The position numbers were made by a program, and so were the translations under genes. DNA of 64,000 nucleotides. It comes from Planctomycetota bacterium. GTDB taxonomy: Bacteria; Planctomycetota; Planctomycetia; Pirellulales; Pirellulaceae. A model generated the notes under the pieces. It made no database searches and was not told the DNA's origin. It worked only from the letters and a program-made list of their open reading frames with translations. The stretch is from positions 1-64,000 of the forward strand of contig JAPLNI010000020.1 of the NCBI GenBank assembly GCA_026692865.1, given 5' to 3'. Positions 16,780 to 26,192 of this stretch are shown here, one piece after another (position 1 is the stretch's first letter; each line of letters begins with the position of its first letter).

Positions 16780-18237
16780 TTGGCTGGCTACTTACTATTA
16801 ACCGGTTCGACAGGCCTACTTGGACAATTTTTAGTCCGCGATTTATTGGCGAAAGGCCATCGACTAGCATTGCTAGTTCGAGGTTCCAAGCATGAATCGG
16901 CAGCCGAGCGGATAGAAAAGATCCTGCAACGTTGGGAGCGAAAATCAGGAGCGAGGTTACCACGCCCGGTAATACTCGAAGGAGATATTCGCCAATCGTT
17001 TCTAGGGCTTAACGCTACGGATCTGAAATGGGTAAGGAGCCATTGCAACGCTCTAATGCATAGTGCCGCTTCGCTGAAGTTTCTTGCGGACGGTACCGGT
17101 GAGCCTTGGATAAGTAACTTGGATGGCACCACGCATATGCTCTCGCTTTGTAAGGCTTCCGGAATTCGGAATCTCCATTACGTTTCAACCGCTTATGTTT
17201 GCGGTTTACGCGAAGGTATCATCTACGAATCCGAACTACAATGCGGACAATCTTTCAGGAACGACTATGAGGAAAGTAAACTCAAAGCAGAAATGCTCAT
17301 TCGCCAAGCGGACTTTATCGATGAGCTTACTATCTACAGGCCAGCGGTGATCGCAGGGGACTCTCAGACAGGCTACACCAACACCTATCACGGAATCTAT
17401 CTCTATTTGCGACTGATGGCCTTGCTCGTGCCGCGACAACCGATCGGGCCAGATGGACGACGACAGACAAGACTTCGCTTACCGATGACAGGTGATGAAC
17501 GACGAAACATTATTCCGGTAGACTGGGTATCGAATGTGATCGCAAGTCTCTACACAAACAAGAACGCTCATGGACACACTTTTCATTTGGCTCCGGATCA
17601 ATGTTTGACTCCGCGACAAATCATCGAAGCTGGTTACAACTACTTCAATTCAACTGGCGTCGAGTATGCCGGCTACGCGAAAATTGATCCCGCCACTTAC
17701 AATGATTTCGAAGCTGAAATGTTGCCCGCCTTTGGGATGTACAACAATTATGAAAGCACGGATCCGCATTTTGACTGCAGCAACTTAAAGCGTTTCGCTA
17801 GTGGGATTCCTTGTCCAGCTATCGATGAGAAAATGTTACAAACCTTTATTCGTTATGGGGAAAAAGACCGCTGGGGAAAGCGACGACACTCGAAAGTCCA
17901 TGTCGATTATTCGGCTTCAGAGTACTTTCGCAAGTTTCCAACCGAGGATGTTACGCATCCGAACAACAAGTCACGCGTTTCGTTAGATTTGTCAGGGCCT
18001 GGTGGGGGGCAATGGACGCTGTGGCTTCATAAAGATGGTTCCGTCAAATGCGAACGCGGTTTGAATTCCGAGCCGGATTCTTTGGTCCGACTTCCGACAG
18101 ATGAGTTTCGTCGCACGACTTTGAGCTCAAACGGCTCCATGGATTATCATGCGATCGAACAATTTTTCCCGATGTCTGTCAAAACCTTCATGTCGACTGT
18201 CAACACTCCAACTGAACCGGAACCAGCAAACCGCTAG
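16780..18237 (+). CDS. Fatty-acyl/thioester reductase-like SDR with possible SCP2-like C-terminal domain
   Basis: A 485-residue protein. The N-terminal Rossmann domain (about 1-290) belongs to the NAD-binding-4 (fatty acyl-CoA / thioester reductase) type of extended SDR: nucleotide motif TGSTGLLGQ (8-16), active-site Ser in HYVSTAYVCG (S136) and the Y163-x-x-x-K167 pair (YEESK). The C-terminal part (about 390-460: VSLDLSGPGGGQWTLWLHKD, then GSVKCERG, then PDSLVRLP) resembles an SCP2-type lipid-binding domain; that match is by eye and weaker. Reduction or modification of an acyl thioester is the inferred reaction. The start is TTG 16780, since a stop lies in frame at 16762; AAAAGGG precedes it by 9 bases. 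It is the first gene of a tight lipid-related cluster. Confidence 0.8.
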   Translation: MAGYLLLTGSTGLLGQFLVRDLLAKGHRLALLVRGSKHESAAERIEKILQRWERKSGARLPRPVILEGDIRQSFLGLNATDLKWVRSHCNALMHSAASLKFLADGTGEPWISNLDGTTHMLSLCKASGIRNLHYVSTAYVCGLREGIIYESELQCGQSFRNDYEESKLKAEMLIRQADFIDELTIYRPAVIAGDSQTGYTNTYHGIYLYLRLMALLVPRQPIGPDGRRQTRLRLPMTGDERRNIIPVDWVSNVIASLYTNKNAHGHTFHLAPDQCLTPRQIIEAGYNYFNSTGVEYAGYAKIDPATYNDFEAEMLPAFGMYNNYESTDPHFDCSNLKRFASGIPCPAIDEKMLQTFIRYGEKDRWGKRRHSKVHVDYSASEYFRKFPTEDVTHPNNKSRVSLDLSGPGGGQWTLWLHKDGSVKCERGLNSEPDSLVRLPTDEFRRTTLSSNGSMDYHAIEQFFPMSVKTFMSTVNTPTEPEPANR

Positions 18238-18248
18238 GCGAGCGAGCG

Positions 18249-20615
18249 ATGGTAAATAACGGACTTGCGGAGAGCACCGAGCATAACGACCCATTGAAAT
18301 CAAATCCGAAAGGTGGTGCTTGGCCTCCCGATTGGTTACCACCGTTGGCGATTCTGATTGCTCTGGTCGTATGGCCTTTGATCGGCTACGGCGCCCTGAA
18401 AGCGTGGGAAAGCAACAAAAATCGGATCGAAGATTGGTTGCCGGCCAGCTTCCCGGAAACCAAGAGTCTCTTCACTTTTTTCGATCGCTTTGGTAGCGAC
18501 GAGTTCCTCATGATCAGTTGGCCGGATTTTGAACTGGACGACCCTCGTGCTAAGGAACTGAAAGAACTACTTCTTAATCCAACCTCGGACGGAAGAACTT
18601 TCTTTGCACGAGCCGATTGTGGTCGCGAAGTTTTGGACTCGCTTATGCGAGACCAGCGGATGACGGAAGTGCAAGCTCGAAGGAGAATGTCGGGAGTTTT
18701 TGTAGGTGCCAATGGTATACAGACCTGCGTAATCGCTCTCATCTCTCAAAATGGACTCGATGATCGCAAAGCAGCGATTGACTGGGCATGGGAGGCTACA
18801 AGAAAAGTAACCAGCCTACCTAACGATAACATCCATATAGCAGGGACCACAGCGGACTCGGTCGTAGTTGACGAAGCCAGCAATGAAAATCTGATTGAAT
18901 TAAATCTTCTATCATCACTTGTTTGCTTGATCGTTCTAGGCGTCTCACTGAAAAGCTTTTGGCTTGTAGGGACCCTTTTTCTAATTGCATTATTTAACCA
19001 GCAACTAGCACTCGCATTTATCTACTTCAGCGGTGGTCATGTCGATTCCGTGCAGCTACTCGTAGCAAATCTTTCATTTGTTTTGACGATATCCGCAGGA
19101 CTTCATTACCTAGGATACTTCCGAGAAGCACAACGCAGTGGAGTTGCATCTCCAGCTTGGGAGGCAGCTAGACAAGCTTTCCTTCCGTCCACACTCGCTG
19201 CGACAACGACATCACTCGGATTTATTTCGTTATGTATGAGCGAGATAGTCCCGATTCGATCTTTTGGATTTTATTCGGCAATTCTGGTTCCAATTAACTC
19301 GATCATCGTGATGTGCATCCTCTCGATCCACGTTACCTGGATTACGACAAGAGATTGGCGGCTGAAGAAAACTGTTTCTCCATCTTCGGCAACATCAGAT
19401 TCAGAGTTTCTTCGACAAACCAATCAACGATATTTGAATATCTTACTAAGACTAATTGGGCGACAGCCGCTTACCACACTTTTCATATGGCTGCTCGTAA
19501 TAATCGCTACCGGCTTAGGCGTCGCTCGTTTGAATACTAGTGTTGGGACACATAAACTGCTGTCGCCAAATTCAAAACTAATATCCGATTATGCTTGGTT
19601 GGAAAGAAACGTTGGGGCTTTAGTACCCATTGAACTAGTGCTTCACTTCCCAAGCGACAAAGATTTGGAACCAATCGCTTTTTTCAATCGTCTGCGGGCC
19701 ATAAGTCAATTACAGCAGAAGCTTCTATCGATCCCTGAGGTCGAGAGTACGTGGTCCGTACTAAATTTCCTTCCGCCGCTTCCACCCGATGGTGGTATTC
19801 AAAATACCGCACGAAAAGCGGTGATTGGAAAAATGGCGAAGGCTTCAGAAAGTCGATTCATCGAATTGCGATTACTTTATGAGAATGAGCAAGAACAATT
19901 CTGGCGTCTTAGCGGACGAGTCGCTGGATCAAATGTATACAATTATGAGAGCGTTATGGCGCAAGTAGAACAAGCCATCCAAAGTTTTCATTTACACCCA
20001 GCATACGAAATGATTACAGTGGACGTCAGCGGTGGCATTCCTTTTGTCTATCGTACGCAACGGCAGTTGCTAGTAGACCTTCTTAGTAGCTTCACCAGTG
20101 CATTTATCATGATTGCCGCTTCCATGGCAATCCTATTTCGCAGCCTGATGGCGGGTCTGCTAACGATGCTACCGAACGTCACTCCGGCAGCAATTATATT
20201 CGGGACGATGGGCTGGCTAAACATGGAAGTGGAAATCGGAACCGTGCTCACGGCAAGCGTGATGATGGGAGTTTGCGTAGATGACACACTTCATTTGATC
20301 TCTCACTTTCGGTCGTTGCGTCGTAAGGGACTTTCGCATGTGGAAGCCGTTAATGAAGCAATCAGCAATTGCGGTGGAGCCATGCTGCAAACAGCCTTAG
20401 TCTGTGGTTTAGGTATGTTGGCCTTCGCATTAAGTCCTTTCACGCCCGTCGCTAGATTTGCTTGGCTGACGTTTTCGCTTCTGATGGTAGGCTTGGTGAG
20501 CGATCTTATCTTAACGCCCGCAATCTTGCTTTCGCCTTTACATCACATGTTTTACTGGGATTCACAATCGATTCAGGGCCCGAGGGTGTCTAGAAAAAGT
20601 GAGCACCGTTCGTGA
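18249..20615 (+). CDS. RND/MMPL-type exporter
   Basis: A 788-residue integral membrane protein with two repeated halves. Each half has one isolated helix followed by a large periplasmic loop and a five-helix bundle: helix at about 31-52, loop to about 210, bundle about 215-380; second helix about 410-430, loop to about 605, bundle about 610-775. GVCVDDTLHLISHFRSLRR in the second half is the conserved helix-4 motif of MMPL/RND lipid exporters, and AGLHYLGYFREAQRSG is its counterpart in the first. Such proteins export lipids, hopanoids or siderophores driven by the proton gradient. It starts 11 bp after the SDR gene and its TGA overlaps the GTG of the acyltransferase gene, so it is probably the export component of this pathway. 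Confidence 0.9.
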   Translation: MVNNGLAESTEHNDPLKSNPKGGAWPPDWLPPLAILIALVVWPLIGYGALKAWESNKNRIEDWLPASFPETKSLFTFFDRFGSDEFLMISWPDFELDDPRAKELKELLLNPTSDGRTFFARADCGREVLDSLMRDQRMTEVQARRRMSGVFVGANGIQTCVIALISQNGLDDRKAAIDWAWEATRKVTSLPNDNIHIAGTTADSVVVDEASNENLIELNLLSSLVCLIVLGVSLKSFWLVGTLFLIALFNQQLALAFIYFSGGHVDSVQLLVANLSFVLTISAGLHYLGYFREAQRSGVASPAWEAARQAFLPSTLAATTTSLGFISLCMSEIVPIRSFGFYSAILVPINSIIVMCILSIHVTWITTRDWRLKKTVSPSSATSDSEFLRQTNQRYLNILLRLIGRQPLTTLFIWLLVIIATGLGVARLNTSVGTHKLLSPNSKLISDYAWLERNVGALVPIELVLHFPSDKDLEPIAFFNRLRAISQLQQKLLSIPEVESTWSVLNFLPPLPPDGGIQNTARKAVIGKMAKASESRFIELRLLYENEQEQFWRLSGRVAGSNVYNYESVMAQVEQAIQSFHLHPAYEMITVDVSGGIPFVYRTQRQLLVDLLSSFTSAFIMIAASMAILFRSLMAGLLTMLPNVTPAAIIFGTMGWLNMEVEIGTVLTASVMMGVCVDDTLHLISHFRSLRRKGLSHVEAVNEAISNCGGAMLQTALVCGLGMLAFALSPFTPVARFAWLTFSLLMVGLVSDLILTPAILLSPLHHMFYWDSQSIQGPRVSRKSEHRS

Positions 20616-22075
20616 ACGCTACGACATCATTACCCTGCACGGCTTTCGAGCAACTCATGCTATCTCAGGAAAGCATTGCTTACCCGTGCATAATTATCCT
20701 ACGTATGAAAATCCATGGTACGTTGAATCGCGTTATCTTCCTTGCCGCAGTCGATCAAATGATCGATCGTCATCCTTTATTGCGAGCGACGATTACAACC
20801 AGAGGTGGTAGATCATTCTGGACCATTCATGACACGACCGATCGCTCAGTTCGTTGGACGAACACACAGAATCCGTCGAACTGGCCCAAGCCAATCGTGA
20901 TGGATTTGCACACGCAAACCGGATTGCAAATCGATGTCGAGGAGTATCTAGATCCGTTAGACTATTCACAGCGGGCGTTGGTGTTCTTTCAGTTTCACCA
21001 CGCAATTGCTGATGGGCTCGGAATCACCACTGCAATTCATGAATTGTGGCTACTCTATGACTCGCTGTGTCTTGGTAGGCCGGTTCGACTACCGGAACTT
21101 GATCCCACTGCCTTACCAAAGCGAAATCAATTTGGACTGACACGAAAAACGCTTCTGCAGCTCATCCCAAGGCAACTTGTTGGGCTTGCTGGAGTCAGAC
21201 AGTACTTAATGCGAAAGCCAGTTCCGCTCGTTCCAGCATTGAGAAAACGGGTTGCACCTAACGATCATGAATCGTCGGACTCAATCGTCGTTCCACCATC
21301 AGTAAACATCGTTCCGTCAACTCCAATGAAAGATATAGATTCAGTTTCGTTTGAATTTTCCGATGATTCATTCAGCCGACTAAAGTTCACCGCGAAACAA
21401 ATGAAGGTCTCGCTCAACGATCTCATCGCTTCCTGCATTTTTCATGGTTGTAGTAGATTCCGAAAATCAAATGGTTTTCAATCAAATAACGAATGGATCC
21501 GGATGATGGTGCCTGTCAACATGAGAGCATCACGAGAAGATCAAAAGCAAACTGCTTGTAATATTGTCAGCTCTATCTTTCTTGATCGCACTCCTATTCA
21601 GATAAACGCAACTGACGCTTTAGCCACAAGCATTCAAAAGGAGATGGACTTGATTAAGAAAAATCGGCTTGCCTTTATGTTCATTTTTTCAGTATGGATT
21701 CGAAAAATGCTCACATTTCGAGTCAATCCCCATCGATTTCCTAAACGATGCCAAACGACTATCGTATTCACTAACCTTGGTAAGCTGTTTAGTCGTTCGC
21801 CATTACGAGATGCTCAGCATCGCATCGTCGCCGGAGGCCAAGCTGCAAGTTCGGGTACCTCGATGGAATGTTCAGTCGTCATTGAATCGTTCGAGGGCCT
21901 AGCACCGCTTACGCCTTACATGTATGCAGCTTTTACTACGATTCAGTATGCAAAGAAACTGATCCTCACGATGCGATACGACGGCCGAGTACTCTCCGAT
22001 TCAAATGCTCAGCAGATAATCGATGCAACGGTTTCGCGGTTGAAGCAATATGCATCGGAGTCGCTTGCGTCATGA
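20612..22075 (+). CDS. Condensation-domain / WS-DGAT-like acyltransferase
   Basis: A 487-residue protein of the CoA-dependent acyltransferase superfamily. The catalytic HHxxxDG motif is intact as HHAIADG (129-135). The order of other features fits a stand-alone condensation-like or wax-ester-synthase-like enzyme: VDQMIDRHPLLRAT near 47-60, and a C-terminal half with VPVNMRAS, then TIVFTNLG. It should transfer an acyl group from a thioester to a hydroxyl or amine. The GTG start at 20612 overlaps the exporter's TGA, and its own TGA overlaps the next ATG (22072), so coupling is strong. I do not recognise the exact subfamily. Confidence 0.82.
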   Translation: MNATTSLPCTAFEQLMLSQESIAYPCIIILRMKIHGTLNRVIFLAAVDQMIDRHPLLRATITTRGGRSFWTIHDTTDRSVRWTNTQNPSNWPKPIVMDLHTQTGLQIDVEEYLDPLDYSQRALVFFQFHHAIADGLGITTAIHELWLLYDSLCLGRPVRLPELDPTALPKRNQFGLTRKTLLQLIPRQLVGLAGVRQYLMRKPVPLVPALRKRVAPNDHESSDSIVVPPSVNIVPSTPMKDIDSVSFEFSDDSFSRLKFTAKQMKVSLNDLIASCIFHGCSRFRKSNGFQSNNEWIRMMVPVNMRASREDQKQTACNIVSSIFLDRTPIQINATDALATSIQKEMDLIKKNRLAFMFIFSVWIRKMLTFRVNPHRFPKRCQTTIVFTNLGKLFSRSPLRDAQHRIVAGGQAASSGTSMECSVVIESFEGLAPLTPYMYAAFTTIQYAKKLILTMRYDGRVLSDSNAQQIIDATVSRLKQYASESLAS

Positions 22076-23388
22076 GTACCTTGACTTTTGCTTTATTGAT
22101 TTCCTTGGTCGTTTCGGTTGTCATACAAGGTTTTTTAGTTTCGGGATTTATAAATCGATTGCGATTCTGGAAACGAGACTTAATTGATGACGGCACCTGC
22201 CCGCCGGCGACTGTTATTCTTTGCTTACGCGGCGGGGATCCTTTTTTACGTAAATGCATTCAAGGTATCCTGACTCAAGATTATCCGGATTTCCAAGTTC
22301 GCTTTATCGTCGATTCGGAACAGGACCCATCCATACCAATACTTCGATCTGTTCTGGATGAGTATCGCTTTTCTCGCCACACAGTCGATATCCTCCGTAA
22401 TCCTCTAACCTCCTGTAGTTTGAAGTGCTCAAGTCTTATCCAGGCGATTGAAGGTCTAGGCTTCCAGAACCGGATCCAGCAAGATAATCTGAATTTAAGT
22501 GAGAAGAGCCTGCAAATCTGTAACGAGTTCATTGCATTGCTGGATGCTGATACGATACCGCATACGACTTGGCTACGAGAACTGGCAACTGCCTTGGTTC
22601 CTGTAGAAATTGGTGCAGCAACGGGTAATCGTTGGTATATGCCGACGACACTTAGTCGCGGCGCGATGACTCGTTACGTCTGGAATGCGGCTGCCGTGGT
22701 TCAAATGTATTGGTACCGTATTGCATGGGGCGGAACACTGGCAATCAAGTTGGATTCCATACGTCGCGCCGGGATGGTGGATCGTTGGCGACTATCGCTG
22801 TGCGAGGACACGATGCTTCGCGAGCAGTTGAGGCATATTGGGCAGCACGTCGCCTTTGTCCCGTCGCTGATGATGGTTAATCGAGAGGATTGCACGCTTG
22901 AGTCGTTTTCGCGTTGGGTGACGCGTCAGTTGCTTACAGCCAAGCTCTATCATCCGCTTTGGTTGGCTGTCGTCGGTCACGGAATTTCTTCAGCGCTTTT
23001 GTTGCTTTGGGGATGGGCAACTTGCTTTTTCCTTTTTTCCCAGAACGACTGGTCGAGAGGAATCATTGTTTGTCTTTCGATGCTCACTTTCCAAGCTTTC
23101 CTGACGGGGATGATTGTCTGGATAGAGTCTGCGGTTTCTCCATTAGTACAGTCGCGAGGAGAGTCCACAGACTGGGATAACCAACTTTCATGGAAAAAGC
23201 TCTCTTGGACAGTATGGACAACGCAATGGGTTTATACGTATGCACTCATAAGTTGCCTATTCCTAAAACGCGTCGAATGGCGAGGAATCCAGTATGACAT
23301 TTCTGGACCGTGGAGCATTCAAATGCTCGGCTATCAATCGGTCCGTTATTCGCACCCCGAGTCCGATTTATCTAACAATTCACTGTAG
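22072..23388 (+). CDS. Ceramide-glucosyltransferase-like GT2/GT21 glycosyltransferase (copy 1)
   Basis: A 438-residue membrane glycosyltransferase. An N-terminal helix (about 4-26) is followed by a GT-A catalytic domain: FIVDSEQD (78-85), the LLDADT metal-binding motif (D158, D160), CEDTMLREQL (E245, D246) as the acceptor base region, and FSRWVTRQL (279-287) in place of the (Q/R)xxRW motif of ceramide glucosyltransferases. Two or three C-terminal helices (about 297-395) follow. This topology fits addition of a sugar to a membrane lipid on the cytoplasmic face. It shares long motifs with the next gene and is clearly its paralogue. Its ATG overlaps the stop of the acyltransferase gene. Confidence 0.86.
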   Translation: MSTLTFALLISLVVSVVIQGFLVSGFINRLRFWKRDLIDDGTCPPATVILCLRGGDPFLRKCIQGILTQDYPDFQVRFIVDSEQDPSIPILRSVLDEYRFSRHTVDILRNPLTSCSLKCSSLIQAIEGLGFQNRIQQDNLNLSEKSLQICNEFIALLDADTIPHTTWLRELATALVPVEIGAATGNRWYMPTTLSRGAMTRYVWNAAAVVQMYWYRIAWGGTLAIKLDSIRRAGMVDRWRLSLCEDTMLREQLRHIGQHVAFVPSLMMVNREDCTLESFSRWVTRQLLTAKLYHPLWLAVVGHGISSALLLLWGWATCFFLFSQNDWSRGIIVCLSMLTFQAFLTGMIVWIESAVSPLVQSRGESTDWDNQLSWKKLSWTVWTTQWVYTYALISCLFLKRVEWRGIQYDISGPWSIQMLGYQSVRYSHPESDLSNNSL

Positions 23389-23545
23389 CTCGAAACAACG
23401 AACTGGAACGCTTCTCGCAACCATACAGGTAGATAATACTCGTGGATTCTTTACTGTCTTACGATCATGATTTTGATTGCGCAAGAGATTAGACTGTCAT
23501 GCAGAATAGTTGAGTCTTCGGCCGTTCGTAACTACGATAAAGAGT

Positions 23546-24799
23546 ATGACATCTTTTGCCATTACATTTACCATTCTTTTAGCACTGATTGCAGCGTTTC
23601 AATCGATCTTCGTGTTTGCCCTTGTTCGTCAGTTTTTTAAACAGTTCCCTGAGATTTTGGATCGAGAATTGCCACAAGCGGCCGTATTGCTTTCGCTCCG
23701 AGGAGCTGATCCGCATCTAGCAAGCGGGCTTCGTCAGCTTCGCGAGCAAAACTACCCGCGATACGAGATTCGAATTGTTGTCGATAGCGATGCAGACCCT
23801 GCATGGGAAGTTGTAAATGAAATTGTATGTGAGCCCGGGCGAGTGCCTATCCGTACCGGTACACTTCGCGACCCATTAGAAACTTGCAGTCTGAAATGTA
23901 GTTCGTTGGTGCAATTGGTAGAGGAGTTGCCAGACGCGATCGAAGTCGTAGTTCTCGCAGACGCCGATTTAGTTTTTGATGCCAACTGGCTTCGCGAGTT
24001 AGTTGCACCTCTTGCAAATCCACGAGTCGGTGCAACCTACGGTAATCGTTGGTTTTGGCCAGACAAGGCCAGGTGGGGTTCCTTGGTACGGTACCTTTGG
24101 AATGTAGCGGCAGTCGTCCCGATGTATGTGTTAAAAATCCCGTGGGGTGGTACATTTGCGATCCGAACAAGTGCACTTAAAAATTCGGGCCTGATCGAAA
24201 AGTGGAAAACATCTGTGGTGGATGATGCTCCGGTGCGATCGGCTTTGGAAGAAATATCGCTCAGATTGGAGTTTGTACCAGGGCGGATGATGGTGAATCG
24301 GGAAGACTGCGGGTTGCCCTTTTCCCTCGACTTTATCAAGCGGCAGTTGACATGGACCAAGCTCTATCATCCCAATTGGTGGGTAGTCGTATTTCATGCA
24401 TTTACCACCGCCCTTATTCTTTTGTTGGCTGTGGTCGGTGCTCCATTGATTTGGTTCGCAGGTGAGCCATTTGCAGCCGCCATTCTTGCCGGTAGCTGGC
24501 TTGGATATACACTTTGGATGGTAGGTTTAGTTTGGCTTATGGAAGTGGGAGTTCGCAACGTTCTCTTGCAGCGAGGTCAGCGAGTCGTAACGTTTGATGC
24601 GTGTTGGTATTGCAAGTTGTTCTTCGCTATTCTGTTAACGCAGCTCGTCCATATTGTTGCTGTCGCCCTTGCGATGACTCGCCGAAAAGTTCGTTGGAGA
24701 GGGATTGACTATGAGGTGTTAGGTCCGTGGAATATTCGAATGATTCGGTACGATCACTACACGCATGTGTCAGCGCAAGACTCTAACACGTCCTTATAA
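23546..24799 (+). CDS. Ceramide-glucosyltransferase-like GT2/GT21 glycosyltransferase (copy 2)
   Basis: A 417-residue paralogue of the preceding gene, with the same order: N-terminal helix, SLRGADP, VVDSDADP, TCSLKCSSL, VVLADADLVF (DxD motif), GNRWFWP, a shared RYLWNVAAVVPMY / PWGGTFAIR block, VVDDAPVRSAL, FVPGRMMVNREDC, then RQLTWTKLYHPNWW in the position of the RxxRW-type motif, and C-terminal helices. ATG 23546 is preferred over an upstream TTG at 23510 because an AAAGAG ribosome site precedes it and the hydrophobic N-terminus begins at once. It lies 157 bp after copy 1, so it may have its own promoter. Two such enzymes suggest two sugars added, or two acceptors. Confidence 0.86.
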   Translation: MTSFAITFTILLALIAAFQSIFVFALVRQFFKQFPEILDRELPQAAVLLSLRGADPHLASGLRQLREQNYPRYEIRIVVDSDADPAWEVVNEIVCEPGRVPIRTGTLRDPLETCSLKCSSLVQLVEELPDAIEVVVLADADLVFDANWLRELVAPLANPRVGATYGNRWFWPDKARWGSLVRYLWNVAAVVPMYVLKIPWGGTFAIRTSALKNSGLIEKWKTSVVDDAPVRSALEEISLRLEFVPGRMMVNREDCGLPFSLDFIKRQLTWTKLYHPNWWVVVFHAFTTALILLLAVVGAPLIWFAGEPFAAAILAGSWLGYTLWMVGLVWLMEVGVRNVLLQRGQRVVTFDACWYCKLFFAILLTQLVHIVAVALAMTRRKVRWRGIDYEVLGPWNIRMIRYDHYTHVSAQDSNTSL

Positions 24800-24995
24800 A
24801 GCCAGACTCTCCCGCACGTCGACCCTGTATGCCGTCGATTCAGACTGAAAGTAAATCAGGCGGTTGGTCGTAGATCTACACGAAGGAGCGGCGGCTTGCA
24901 ATTAGGTCAAGTCATTGTTTGATTTGGTGAAAGCTACTGCGTATAGTTCGTTCGGCTTTTGAACGGATTACATTCTCACTTAAGGATAGACAAGC
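24800..24995. other. Short gap after the lipid cluster
   Basis: No gene or clear terminator hairpin is seen in these 196 bp. The region borders the decayed ISAs1 element. Confidence 0.35.
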
Positions 24996-25730
24996 TTGAG
25001 TACTCCCGCACTGGGGAGCTTGCTGAGCATACTCGCAAGCATTCCTGATAATCGCGGGCGACGGCAGATTCAGATGCCGCCCACGACGAACGAACACAAA
25101 GTGGCACTGGAACTTCTCAAGTCTTAGTTGCTCAAAGGCAAAGTCATCACCGCTAACGCGATGTTTTGCCAAAAGGATTCGTTTCATCAGGTGATTGACG
25201 ATGGTGTCGACTACTACATCAAGGTCGAAGCAAACCAACCAAGCTTGATGTCTGCAATTGAAGCAGAATTCACGCCTGGCTCTTTCCCCCTACAGCGAAC
25301 AACAACGGCAGTCGCATCTAAGGCAGCATAAGACACATAACAATGGTCACGGGCGTATCGAAACATGCCATATCCAAGCCAGCAGCCGACTGGTAGGACT
25401 TCTTGACTGGCCAGGCTTACAACAAGTCTGCCGCGTGGAACGGACTCACAAAATTTGTGACAAGACAAGCGTCGATGTTCAATCCGCCATCACCGGCTTA
25501 CGAGCTGATCAAGCCGAAGCCAAAGAGTTACTGGATCTAGTTCGGGGGCGCTGGGCATCGAAAATCGATTGCATTGGGTTCGCGATGTTGTTCTGGGTGA
25601 AGACAAATGCCGAGCAAAAGTCGGCTCTCTTCCAGAAAATCTGGCAGCGTTTCGAAACCTGAGCCTCTCGAATGTTCGCCGCCTTGGCATCAAGGGCATT
25701 GCGTCAACCCTTCGCACCTCCGCATCTTAA
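24996..25730 (+). pseudogene. Decayed ISAs1-family transposase
   Basis: Fragments of an ISAs1 transposase lie in order but in different frames. The N-terminal associated domain (LLSILASIPDNRGRR) jumps directly to TTNEHKVALELLKS, showing a large internal deletion. An in-frame TAG follows, then LLKGKVITANAMFCQKD and VDYYIKVEANQPSL. After a frameshift come GHGRIETCHIQAS, LDWPGLQQVCRVERTH and DLVRGRW. After a second frameshift near 25560 the C-terminus ENRLHWVRDVVLGEDKC, then NVRRLGIKGIASTL ends at TAA 25728. Intact ISAs1 transposases are about 370 residues. At least four lesions make it inactive. No terminal inverted repeats were found by eye. Confidence 0.88.
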
Positions 25731-26185
25731 AACAATGACTTGCCCTGCTCGCGCGGTGTGAGAAATACTCCGGCAGGCAAATTGATGTTACCATCTGCAT
25801 CTTTGCGCCAATTGCCAACCTTCATGCCGATCGGATCAAGCACGCGACGTTGCAGATAGGCTTCTACAAACTCATTTTGCGGCTCAAGTTTGCTGCGCAT
25901 CAGTTCGCCAAAGCATTGAAACGGTATGGGGCCGTAAGAGAATCTCATACCTGGCTCGGCGGTTGCTTTCGACATCGACACGGCACGCTTGTAACTTGGC
26001 ACTGTTCCATTGTCGCCGCCTTCGATGTCGCTACACAGGCTCAGTAGTTGGCGAATCGTAATCTGTGATTTGCGTGTATCTTCTTTCCATTCGGTGATCG
26101 TATCCGAACCTGAGACGAGTTTTTTTGTCCAGCTCCTTCAGGAAATTGATCGCTGGTTTATCGAGGTCCTCAATTTTCAGCAGCC
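25727..26185 (-). pseudogene. Beta-lactamase-type serine hydrolase fragment
   Basis: Middle part of a class C beta-lactamase-like hydrolase: KIEDLDKPAINFLKELDKK, a frameshift at an A7 run near 26135, then SDTITEWKEDTRKSQITIRQ, SYKRAVSMSKATAEPGMRF, SYGPIPFQCFGELMRSKLEP and LPAGVFLTPREQGK, ending at 25727. The active-site SxxK part and the C-terminal third are absent. Its stop codon lies back-to-back with the stop of the ISAs1 remnant. The gene is dead. Confidence 0.72.
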
Positions 26186-26192
26186 CCATCTG

